64,000 bases of DNA from an uncultured Rhodospirillales bacterium (lineage in GTDB: Bacteria > Pseudomonadota > Alphaproteobacteria > RF32 > CAG-239): assembly GCA_902761715.1 (NCBI GenBank), contig CACWLK010000011.1, positions 1 to 64,000 of the forward strand, given 5' to 3'. This document shows positions 1 through 7,067 of this stretch, piece after piece (the first letter of the stretch is position 1; every line of letters begins with the position of its first letter). The position numbers and the translations under genes were made by a program. The notes beneath the pieces were generated by a model. The model did no database searches and was not told the origin of the DNA. It saw only the letters and a program-made list of their open reading frames with translations.

Positions 1-1344
1 GTCGATTTTGCCGGTGGCAGACATCGGGATTTTGTCCTTGTACAAAATGGTGCGCGGCATATAGAGCTCGGGGTAACCGTTTTGTTTGATAAAATCACGA
101 AGTTTTTCCATGGTCAAACTCGGCGTATTTGTAACAACAACAATCTGCTCGCCTTTGTGTTCGTGCGGAATTGCCACAACACCACAGGCAAACTCATCGT
201 TGCCCTCATAGGCTTTGGCAATCATATTTTCAACCGCACGCAACGATACCATTTCTCCGCCGATTTTGGCAAAACGTTTGATGCGGTCTTTGATGCTGAT
301 AAATCCGATTTCGTCAATCTCTACAACATCACCGGTATGGTACCAACCGTCTTGCGGCGGAACCAAAACGCCGGGGTTGTCGGCAAAAATGTAACCGGCC
401 ATAACATTCGGACCTTTAACCACAAGTTCTCCGCCTTTTTCGATACCGTCAACATGTTCCAAACGGCATTGCATGCCGGGGCAAAGTTTGCCGATGGTGC
501 CGAATTTGTTAAACACCATATTGTTACCAGCAACGGCTGGCGAACATTCAGTAGTGCCATAGGCTTCCATAAGGCGAACACCTAAACGCTCGTTCAAAAT
601 ATTGCGGGTATCAAGTTTTACGCCCTCAGCACCGGCATAGCACAAGCGCAAAGTGCCAAAGTCAAGCGGGTGAGAGATTTTGGCATAGCTACGGAAAAAT
701 GTATCGGTACCAATCATGACCGTGGCTTCTAGTTCATACAGCAAGTCGCTGATGACACGGAAATGCAACGGCGATGGATAAAGGAAAACTTTTGCCCCCT
801 GATATAGTGCATAAAGTGTGCCCAAAACCAGTCCGAAACTGTGGAAAATAGGCATTGAGTTCAGCACAACATCGGTGCGGTTTAAGGTTTCAAAAGTGGC
901 AATTTGCCATACGTTGGAAATGACGTTGCGGTTGGACAAGACCACCGCTTTCGGCGCACCTTCAGAGCCGGAAGTAAACAAAATGACGGCACGGTCATCA
1001 GCAGTTGCCTTGTAGGGAACATATTTGACCTTATATTGCAAATAAGCCAAAATTTTGGCACCTAAAGAGATTTGTTTTGCAACTTCTTCAAGATAGCAGA
1101 CTTCAAAGCCGTTTTCTTTGATGGCTTCGACCACAGCTTCAAGTCCGGCTTTTTTGACAAAGAGTTTGGAAGTAATAACCTTCTTTGCAAGGGTGGTTTT
1201 TAGCCCGCTGACGATGTTTTGAACGCCGGCGCTAAAGTTTATCATCACCGGAACCTGACCATACGCATTGAGCCCAAAAAACGTGCAAATAGCGGCAACC
1301 GAGTTAGGCAAGCAATTGATTCCTGATGAGCGGCTCCTTGGTGA
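1..1344 (-). pseudogene. aas: acyl-ACP synthetase half of a frameshifted Aas (runs off left edge)
   Basis: The minus strand encodes the AMP-binding, acyl-activating half of a bifunctional 2-acylglycerophosphoethanolamine acyltransferase/acyl-ACP synthetase, which recycles lysophospholipid at the inner membrane. Going downstream I read LPNSVAAICTFFGLNAY, the P-loop-like LFTSGSEGAPKAVVLS, EAYGTTECSP, GWYHTGDVVEID, and near the window edge KIPMSATGKID, which holds the C-terminal catalytic lysine region. All match Aas order. The frame differs from that of the acyltransferase half (1245-2117). The register is lost around 1310-1345, where pieces of the expected linker appear in more than one frame. 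No SD or start codon fits an independent gene here. I therefore read one aas gene broken by a small indel, either real decay or a sequence error. The C-terminus lies outside the window. Confidence 0.85.
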
Positions 1345-2117
1345 AAATGACGTCCCAAAACATATGAAGCCAGCATAATATCCTTAAAGCTCTTAGGTTT
1401 GCGCCCAATGTCTTCCAAAACTTTGGGGCGTTTGAAGCCGCATGCTCTTTTGGCGTGGATTTTGGCGGCTTTAATAAGTTGAGTAAACACGGTCATTTGC
1501 GGGTTATACATAGACTCAAAGGCCTGCTCACGCATAATCATATAAATTTCGTTGGAAATGTGGTTGCGTTGATGGCGGAGTTCGTCCTTGAGTTTGAGCG
1601 GTCGTGGGGCATCAACAACAATTTTGACTTTTGGAAAATAACGACGGGGCAAACGACCACGAGTGCGTGAGAAATGGCAATATTGCAAACCGTTGATCCA
1701 AATCGGGATAACCGGAGAATCGGTTTTGTCGGCAAGCAGTCCGGCGCCTTCATAAATTTTCATAATATTGCCGTTGTTGGTCATGCGGCCTTCAGGAAAC
1801 ATTACGCAAAGACGTCCTTCGTTGACTTTGGCGATGAGTTGTTTCAAGTCAGGAACGTCGATATTGCCGTATTCCATAATATCGGCAGTTTTCATCAACA
1901 AACGTACCCAATAGTTACGATAAAGTTGTCCGTGGAGGGCAAAAATCGGGTTGCCGGGCAAAAAGGCAAACAAAACTATCGGATCAACGTAAGAAACATG
2001 GTTGGAAATATACAATCCTTTTGTCGGAAGGTTTGAGGGATCAAAACGCATTTCAAATCTGACTTTAAACAATTTGAAAAAACAGCGCAGACAAAAGCGC
2101 ACAAAGTCACGCATCAT
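1245..2117 (-). CDS. aas: acyltransferase half of Aas (lysophospholipid acyltransferase domain)
   Basis: This is a PlsC-type glycerophospholipid acyltransferase domain. The NHVSYVD box is the NHx4D catalytic motif, and FPEGRMTNNG is the acyl-acceptor binding motif. It would transfer acyl groups to lysophospholipids at the cytoplasmic membrane. The start is taken at the ATG at 2117, preceded by GGAGAA about 8 nt upstream, rather than a TTG five codons earlier. Homology to Aas persists through SYVLGRHF near 1345. The last roughly 30 residues down to 1245 are an out-of-frame read-through and are not expected in the native protein. The synthetase half continues in another frame to the window edge, so the two should be annotated as one broken gene. 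Confidence 0.85.
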   Translation of the reverse strand: MMRDFVRFCLRCFFKLFKVRFEMRFDPSNLPTKGLYISNHVSYVDPIVLFAFLPGNPIFALHGQLYRNYWVRLLMKTADIMEYGNIDVPDLKQLIAKVNEGRLCVMFPEGRMTNNGNIMKIYEGAGLLADKTDSPVIPIWINGLQYCHFSRTRGRLPRRYFPKVKIVVDAPRPLKLKDELRHQRNHISNEIYMIMREQAFESMYNPQMTVFTQLIKAAKIHAKRACGFKRPKVLEDIGRKPKSFKDIMLASYVLGRHFHQGAAHQESIACLTRLPLFARFLGSMRMVRFR

Positions 2118-2256
2118 AGTATTTTTCTCCAAAAGTAAACATATATTCGGTATATTACACTTTAGGGGGTGTGTAAAGTAGGCACTTTAGGGAAACTATA
2201 AAAGCGGCTTGGCTATAATAAAATCAAGGCATTTGAACTTTGAAAAAACTGAAAAA

Positions 2257-3036
2257 TCAGCGCGAAAATTCGGACATTATTTTGCGAAATAAATTTTGGC
2301 GAGATTGTTCGTGTTCGGTAAGTTCGGCGGCGACTTCGGCGGCACGTTGATAATCAATGCGCAGAGCATGGATAGCCTTGGCAAGATCTTGTCCTTTGTT
2401 CTCGAAGTGAACGCCGGAAAGGACTACCCTGCCCCGACCGTAGTTTTGTGCAACTATTGCCGGCGGACAATCAGCAATATCGGCATAAGTCGCCAAAACC
2501 TCAAAGCCAGCTTTTGTCGGCAAAAACTTGGGTCCGCCGTGATAGTGGGCATAGCAGATTTCGTCATCATTAAGCCAACGCAGTCTGACCGCCGCTGATG
2601 AGGCGGCATTGGTCATATATGGTCTGATATTGAGTTCTTTATGCAGAGTTCCGACGGCAGAAGCATCAACCAAATTGAGCAGGTCTTGGGTGCGGGTTAT
2701 GGACATGGGCTTGACGTCGGTTTCAAACTCGACTTTGGTGCAGGCATAATAAGCTCCGGCACAGACACCAAGGTAGTTTCCGCCGTTTTGGACATAGTTA
2801 CGAATTTTGTCGCTACCGAGAGTTTTGAGTTTTTGGATATATGGGGTAGCGGCACCGCCGGGCATAACCAAAAGCAAAACATTATCGTCTAAGGCATTGT
2901 CTTTGATAATGGCTGAAGAATCCGTAAAATCCACGGCAATATCAAGCGGAGAAAAATGCTCGGTCAGGCGTTTTTCCAAATTGTTTAAGTCCCCGCAACC
3001 ATAATCACGGTAGATTAAAACCTTTTTTTCGTTCAA
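2257..3036 (-). CDS. BPL_N-type (biotin-protein-ligase N-terminal-like) glutamine amidotransferase fold protein
   Basis: The 259-residue protein looks like the class I glutamine amidotransferase-like domain found at the N-terminus of some biotin-protein ligases (BPL_N family). Visible motifs are VMPGGAATPYI near residue 57, the YVQNGGNYLGVCAGAYYAC nucleophile elbow with Cys92, and a C-terminal half with HYHGGPKF and GRGRVVLSGVHFE, where the conserved His would sit. It is a free-standing domain with no ligase part, and its substrate is unknown. The start is a TTG at 3036 with AAGGA about 10 nt upstream. It begins 12 nt after the htpX stop, so the two are probably cotranscribed. The family call is fairly firm; the biochemical role is not known to me. 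Confidence 0.75.
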   Translation of the reverse strand: MNEKKVLIYRDYGCGDLNNLEKRLTEHFSPLDIAVDFTDSSAIIKDNALDDNVLLLVMPGGAATPYIQKLKTLGSDKIRNYVQNGGNYLGVCAGAYYACTKVEFETDVKPMSITRTQDLLNLVDASAVGTLHKELNIRPYMTNAASSAAVRLRWLNDDEICYAHYHGGPKFLPTKAGFEVLATYADIADCPPAIVAQNYGRGRVVLSGVHFENKGQDLAKAIHALRIDYQRAAEVAAELTEHEQSRQNLFRKIMSEFSR

Positions 3037-3048
3037 AGTTATTTTTCC

Positions 3049-3903
3049 TTATTCTTCTGCCGGGCGTCCGAGACGGATGTTTTCAAGGCGGGCAAGGCGT
3101 TGAGCGGTGCTCGGGTGAGTACTGAACAGGCGAGACATGCCCTCGGTAGCAGTGAGCGGGTTCATAATAAACATATGAGCCGTTTGAGAAGTGGCGTTGG
3201 CAATGCGGTTGCCGTTGGCATAATCATCAAGTTTGGCAAGAGCAGACATAAGCCATTCGGGGTGTTCGGTCAAATGGGCGGCACCTTCATCGGCACGGAA
3301 CTCACGAGAACGAGAAATAGACATACGGATAATGGTGGCGGCAACCGGCATAAGAACGGTGGCAATCAACACACCTAAGCCTTTGGCTCGTCCGTTGCCG
3401 TTACGACCGGCCAAACTACTGCGGGCAATGTTACCGATCATAACTATGGCACCGGCAAAAACAGCGGCAATGGTGCTGATTAAGATGTCATAGTGGCGGA
3501 CGTGGCTCATTTCGTGTGCTAAAACGCCCTCGATTTCCTGCGGGGTCATCAAGTCAACCAAACCTTGAGTGGCGGCGACAGCGGCATGAGAGGGATTACG
3601 CCCTGTGGCAAAGGCATTAGGAACTTGTTCGGGGATAATGTAAACCCTCGGCATAGGCAAGCCGGCTCGATGTGCCAGACGAGAAACAATGTCATAAAGC
3701 AACGGAGATGTTTTGGCATCAACTTCAATGGCGTTATAATGTGCCAAAACCATTTTGTCGCTGAAAAAATAGCTGATAAAGTTGGTGGCCAAAGCGGCAT
3801 AAAAAGCAACCGTCATTCCGGTGCTACCGGCAAACAGATTGCCAACCCACATAAAAATTAATACGAGAGCAGTCATAAGTGCGAGAGTTTTGGTCTTTTC
3901 CAT
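3049..3903 (-). CDS. htpX: HtpX family membrane zinc metalloprotease
   Basis: This is a heat-shock-type M48 protease that degrades misfolded inner-membrane proteins. Two hydrophobic segments at residues 8-45 come first, then the active site HEMSH at about 130-134. Two more membrane stretches follow (about 140-165 and 175-195), then SREFRADEGAA, which supplies the third zinc ligand, a Glu. The length of 284 matches the family (about 280-300). The ATG at 3903 has AGGA about 8 nt upstream. The BPL_N-like gene follows after 12 nt, suggesting one transcript. Confidence 0.95.
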   Translation of the reverse strand: MEKTKTLALMTALVLIFMWVGNLFAGSTGMTVAFYAALATNFISYFFSDKMVLAHYNAIEVDAKTSPLLYDIVSRLAHRAGLPMPRVYIIPEQVPNAFATGRNPSHAAVAATQGLVDLMTPQEIEGVLAHEMSHVRHYDILISTIAAVFAGAIVMIGNIARSSLAGRNGNGRAKGLGVLIATVLMPVAATIIRMSISRSREFRADEGAAHLTEHPEWLMSALAKLDDYANGNRIANATSQTAHMFIMNPLTATEGMSRLFSTHPSTAQRLARLENIRLGRPAEE

Positions 3904-4002
3904 TGCAGTAATCCTAAAGTCAAAATAAATCTGCTGATACTGTGCAACAAAACAGATAAAAAATCAAGTAACATTCTTGAAAGAATATTAAGTTATTCGA
4001 GC

Positions 4003-4050
4003 AAAAAAAACAGGCGAGGAAGCTGTCTTTTCAAACAGCCTCTCGCCTGT
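4003..4050 (-). terminator. rho-independent terminator after the first DUF4402 gene
   Basis: The arms ACAGGCGAG (4010-4018) and CTCGCCTGT (4042-4050) form a long stem with an inner AGCTGT/ACAGC helix. On the minus strand it is followed by a run of eight T residues. It lies 23 nt past the stop of the pilin-like gene at 4073. Confidence 0.85.
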
Positions 4051-4072
4051 TCCGAGAACCGCAAATATGTAA

Positions 4073-4576
4073 CTAGTAGCTAATTGTTACAGTATATTGA
4101 CCGGTATAGTCTCCGGCAGGAGCATTGACAGTTACGTGCAAGGTAGCACCGACATTAAGATCTGTATCCCCTGCAGGAATGTTGTTGCTTCCGGTCGGGA
4201 AATCTGAGGTGAATGTATCAACCGTCAAATTCGTGCCATTAGCTGATACGGTAGTAGATGCCGGCAAAGATATTGTGGCCGTAACCGGAGCTGTTCCGCC
4301 GTTGTTAATGACAAATTTACCTGATTTCGGCGCATTGGCACTGTCATCTACCAACATTGTACTAACTGTACTTGTTCTGCCATCGGCATGGTCAAGTGTT
4401 ACGTTATGAGCTTGTGATGAAAGCATGGTACCAAAGTTCATATCTTCACTTTCTGTAATTGTTACAGGAGCAATGATTTTTGCCTTTGCGTCACCTTGTG
4501 CGCTATCACTAGCTGCCATAGTATTTGTTGCACAGAAGCATAATGCGATGGCTGTTAATGGTAATAAATATCTCAT
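4073..4576 (-). CDS. DUF4402 fimbrial-subunit-like secreted protein 1
   Basis: The 167-residue protein has a signal peptide ending near TMAASD, followed by one DUF4402-type beta-sandwich domain. Typical features are KAKIIAPVTITESEDMNFGT, the central MLVDD stretch, KSGKFVINN, and the C-terminal GDYTGQYTVTISY. DUF4402 proteins are found in alphaproteobacteria beside chaperone/usher genes and behave like pilin subunits; that role here is inference from context. The ATG at 4576 has a strong SD (AAGGAGG). It is one of three tandem paralogues, each with its own terminator and a TACAAT-like -10, so they are probably expressed as separate units. It reads divergently from the chaperone and usher genes. 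Confidence 0.8.
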   Translation of the reverse strand: MRYLLPLTAIALCFCATNTMAASDSAQGDAKAKIIAPVTITESEDMNFGTMLSSQAHNVTLDHADGRTSTVSTMLVDDSANAPKSGKFVINNGGTAPVTATISLPASTTVSANGTNLTVDTFTSDFPTGSNNIPAGDTDLNVGATLHVTVNAPAGDYTGQYTVTISY

Positions 4577-4611
4577 TGCGGCCTCCTTGGTTAGTTGTTA
4601 AACATAGGTAT

Positions 4612-4617
4612 ATTGTA
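4612..4617 (-). promoter_or_regulatory. candidate -10 box for DUF4402 gene 1
   Basis: On the minus strand this reads TACAAT, 35 nt upstream of the start codon. A very similar box (TACAAT at 5338-5343) precedes the second DUF4402 gene, and the surrounding T-rich tracts are alike. No convincing -35 is visible, so activator dependence is possible. Confidence 0.45.
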
Positions 4618-4740
4618 GCATAAATTTGAGCAAAAATCTAGCAAAACCGGAAATAATGTTTTGTGTAAAAACAATAGGTTATGCGTTGATTTGTGTATAA
4701 TTTTACGAAAAAGAATAAAATTTTATGATAAAAGAAAAAG

Positions 4741-4769
4741 AAAAAAGGCTGTTTTGCAACAGCCTTTTT
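4741..4769 (-). terminator. terminator after DUF4402 gene 2
   Basis: The arms AAAAAGGCTGTT and AACAGCCTTTTT flank a 4-nt loop. The structure could stop transcription from either strand. It lies 25 nt beyond the stop at 4795 and nearly matches the terminator at 5482-5511. Confidence 0.9.
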
Positions 4770-4794
4770 AGTTTAGGAACGAGAGAAAACTATG

Positions 4795-5304
4795 CTAGTA
4801 ACTTACGGTTACGTCAAAACTACCCGTATATTCTCCACCCGGTTTGTCAGCGGTGTTGCCGAGAGTTCCGCCAACAGTAAAGTCATCGTGTTCGGCTGTG
4901 GTCAAAGTGGTTGTTGTAGAAGACGGGGTTAAAGAAGTAACCGGAATGGTTGCTGAACCATCAGTAATCGTGGTGTTGGGGATTTCTGCAACGGTAACAA
5001 CCTGGCCTGCAACATCAGGCTGGTGAGTAAGTTTGATGCGTGCAGCTTGAGGGGTGTTGCCATCGTCAATCAAATAACCTTCACCACCGCTACGTTGACC
5101 AGCGTGGTTAACTACAACGCCGTTAGCACCAATCGACATAGTACCAAAGTTGAGTGAATCGGTAGTTGAGTCAGATTGAACTTCAACCGCAGAGACAAGT
5201 TTGGCTTTGGCATAGCCGTGGCCAGAGGCTTCAACTGCCATGGCTTGATTGGCAACCAAGCATGCAGCAATTGCGGTTAAAGGTAATAAATATAAGTTTT
5301 TCAT
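4795..5304 (-). CDS. DUF4402 fimbrial-subunit-like secreted protein 2
   Basis: The 169-residue paralogue of the neighbouring pilin-like genes has a signal peptide ending at MAVEASG, then AKAKLVSAVEVQ, LNFGTMSIGANGVVVNHAG, YLIDDGNTPQAARIKL and the terminal GGEYTGSFDVTVSY. It has the same domain architecture as the other two but a quite different middle region, as expected for surface-exposed subunits that diverge. The ATG at 5304 is preceded by AAGGAG. A TACAAT -10 lies at 5338-5343. No cysteine pair is present, so the fold would not be disulphide-stabilised like classical type 1 pilins. Confidence 0.8.
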   Translation of the reverse strand: MKNLYLLPLTAIAACLVANQAMAVEASGHGYAKAKLVSAVEVQSDSTTDSLNFGTMSIGANGVVVNHAGQRSGGEGYLIDDGNTPQAARIKLTHQPDVAGQVVTVAEIPNTTITDGSATIPVTSLTPSSTTTTLTTAEHDDFTVGGTLGNTADKPGGEYTGSFDVTVSY

Positions 5305-5481
5305 TGTAGTCTCCTTCGGCTAGTCAATCATGGGTTTATTGTATCATAAAAAAGCATAAAAATCGAGTAAAATCGTAATCATTATAACGGGCAGAAGTTA
5401 AAAATTGCTTTACAAAAAAGACTCGGGGTTTTAGGCATAAAATGTTATGCCTAAAAGCACGATATTTCTTGTGGATAAAAT

Positions 5482-5511
5482 AAAAAAGGCTGTTTGTTAA
5501 CAGCCTTTTTT
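5482..5511 (-). terminator. terminator after DUF4402 gene 3
   Basis: The arms AAAAAAGGCTGTT and AACAGCCTTTTTT form a strong hairpin with U tracts on both sides, 27 nt past the stop at 5538. The stem core GGCTGTT/AACAGCC is the same as in the 4741-4769 terminator, which suggests the gene plus terminator was duplicated as a unit. Confidence 0.9.
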
Positions 5512-5537
5512 AAACATTCGAATGTAAAAAATAATTT

Positions 5538-6056
5538 TTAGTAGTTGATTGTTACGTGGTACGTGCCAGTGTAATCACCTGCTGTAGCATTTTGAGAAAC
5601 GGCTAGTTGACCACCAACTTTAATTTCTGTGTCTCCGTTTTCAAAACTAGTCGATCCTGTAGGGCTAGCATTAAGGCCTGTTACATTAAGAGTTGTTGTG
5701 CCGTTACTAATGGTTGTAGAACTATCAACAGATATTGTACCATTTACAGGGTTTGTTTCAGTATTTGTAACTGTGAACAATCCTGATTTTGGAGTATTGC
5801 TATCCGAGACCAACATTGCATTATTTGAACCAGTTCTGTTGTCTGTGGTACCAACAGTTACAGTATGTGCTGATGAAGACAACATCGTACCAAAATTCAA
5901 ATTACCAGAACTGTAACCTGTACCACCAGCCGCAATTGTTAATGGTGCGATGATTTTTGCGGTAGCATTACCTGTTCCTGAAATTGACGCGGCCATGGCT
6001 TGTTGTGCGGTGAAGCATAAAGCAACAGCGGTTAAGGGTAATAAAATTTTATTCAT
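5538..6056 (-). CDS. DUF4402 fimbrial-subunit-like secreted protein 3
   Basis: The 172-residue third paralogue is the one closest to the divergent chaperone/usher promoter. Its signal peptide ends at QAMAAS. NATAKIIAPLTIAAGG, LNFGTMLSSSAHTV, NAMLVSDSNTPKSGLFTV and the C-terminal GDYTGTYHVTINY define the DUF4402 domain. It is more like subunit 1 than subunit 2 in the NFGTMLSS and KSG motifs. The ATG at 6056 has TAGGAG 8 nt upstream. It may be the major subunit because of its position next to the regulatory region; that is inference. Confidence 0.8.
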   Translation of the reverse strand: MNKILLPLTAVALCFTAQQAMAASISGTGNATAKIIAPLTIAAGGTGYSSGNLNFGTMLSSSAHTVTVGTTDNRTGSNNAMLVSDSNTPKSGLFTVTNTETNPVNGTISVDSSTTISNGTTTLNVTGLNASPTGSTSFENGDTEIKVGGQLAVSQNATAGDYTGTYHVTINY

Positions 6057-6170
6057 TTGAGATCTCCTAAATTTAGTTTTCTGGTTAGAGATTAGAGTGT
6101 AAGTAGTAAAAAAACATTTAACCTAACATAAATTTTATAACCCTTTGTTTTAGGCGAGTCTTTTTTGCGT

Positions 6171-6263
6171 TCTCGTGCGCATACACGCATAAAGTTGTTA
6201 ATAAATAATTAAAACTATACACGCGTGCGCGTGAAGTTGATAATCTTGATAGTGTTTTATAAT
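6171..6263 (+). promoter_or_regulatory. promoter and palindromic operator-like sites before the chaperone/usher genes
   Basis: A -35 TTGATA at 6237-6242 and a -10 TATAAT at 6258-6263 lie just before the chaperone gene, with a short 15-nt spacer. Three bases upstream of the -35 is a 14-bp palindrome, CACGCG-N2-CGCGTG (6220-6233). The octamer ATACACGC occurs at 6181-6188 and again at 6217-6224, 36 bp apart. A further CGTG/CACG inverted pair is at 6174-6187. Such GC-rich palindromes in an otherwise AT-rich divergent intergenic region look like binding sites for a regulator of the pilus locus. Confidence 0.55.
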
Positions 6264-6284
6264 AATTATCTGGGATATCTAATC

Positions 6285-7067
6285 ATGAAATCTAGTAAAT
6301 ACATATCTTTCTGGCTGGTTTTGATGTCAGGGGTTTTATACTCCGTTGTCGCAACCGCCAATATTTCGGTTTTTCCATACAGAATCGATTTTGAAAGCTC
6401 AGGCCGTAAAAGAGTGCAAACGGTCAGAGTTATTAATACTTCTGACAAAGAACAAACATATCGTGTATCAATGGTTAACTATGTGCAAAAGCCGGACGGC
6501 TCTTTGGTCGAGGTTGATACCGATGACAAGTTTTATGCTCGCAAGCATTTGACCTGGTCTCCGCGTCAGTTCCACCTTAAACCGAGAGAGATGCAAACCG
6601 TAAACATTGCTCGCAAGGGCTTGTCTAATCTGCCGGACGGGGAATATGTTTCGCACCTGAAAGTGCAAGAGGTTTTGCTCGGCGACCCCAATCGCAAAAG
6701 AGATGTTGATGCAAAAACAATTTCTATGACTTTGACACCGTTGTTTGCAGTTACAATCCCCGTAACTATCGAAAAAGGCGACAATTTGGTCAGCAAAACC
6801 GAGGTTGTAAGCTACAAAAAAGTTGCTGCAAACAAAATTGAGTTTTTGCTCAAACGTTTGGGCAACAAGTCGTCTCGCGTTAACCTGGTTGTAGAATCAC
6901 CAAAAGGTGAGCAACTCGGTCGTTTGAATGAGGTCAAAGTCTATATGACCAACACACAACTCGCTATCACAATGAACACAGAGAAGGATCTGCCGGCAAA
7001 GGCTGTTTTGAAGTTAGAGGATGCTAAGACAAAGAAAGAAATCCTCAGAAAAGACCTTCAGTTCTAA
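6285..7067 (+). CDS. PapD-like periplasmic fimbrial chaperone
   Basis: The 260-residue protein has a signal peptide (MKSSKYISFWLVLMSGVLYS onward) followed by two immunoglobulin-like domains. The N-terminal domain has ISVFPYRIDFESSGR, VRVINTSDKEQTYRVS and LKPREMQTVNI. The MTLTPLFAVTIPVTIE strand corresponds to the G1-type region that donates a strand to subunits. It would escort the DUF4402 subunits to the usher. I chose the ATG at 6285, directly before the signal peptide, because an earlier GTG at 6225 lies inside the operator palindrome and upstream of the -10. The 3' end overlaps the usher gene by 47 nt. Confidence 0.85.
   Translation: MKSSKYISFWLVLMSGVLYSVVATANISVFPYRIDFESSGRKRVQTVRVINTSDKEQTYRVSMVNYVQKPDGSLVEVDTDDKFYARKHLTWSPRQFHLKPREMQTVNIARKGLSNLPDGEYVSHLKVQEVLLGDPNRKRDVDAKTISMTLTPLFAVTIPVTIEKGDNLVSKTEVVSYKKVAANKIEFLLKRLGNKSSRVNLVVESPKGEQLGRLNEVKVYMTNTQLAITMNTEKDLPAKAVLKLEDAKTKKEILRKDLQF

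Noticed and set aside
6225-6284. Upstream GTG start for the fimbrial chaperone
   Set aside because: It overlaps the CACGCG palindrome and lies upstream of the -10, whereas the ATG at 6285 begins the signal peptide.
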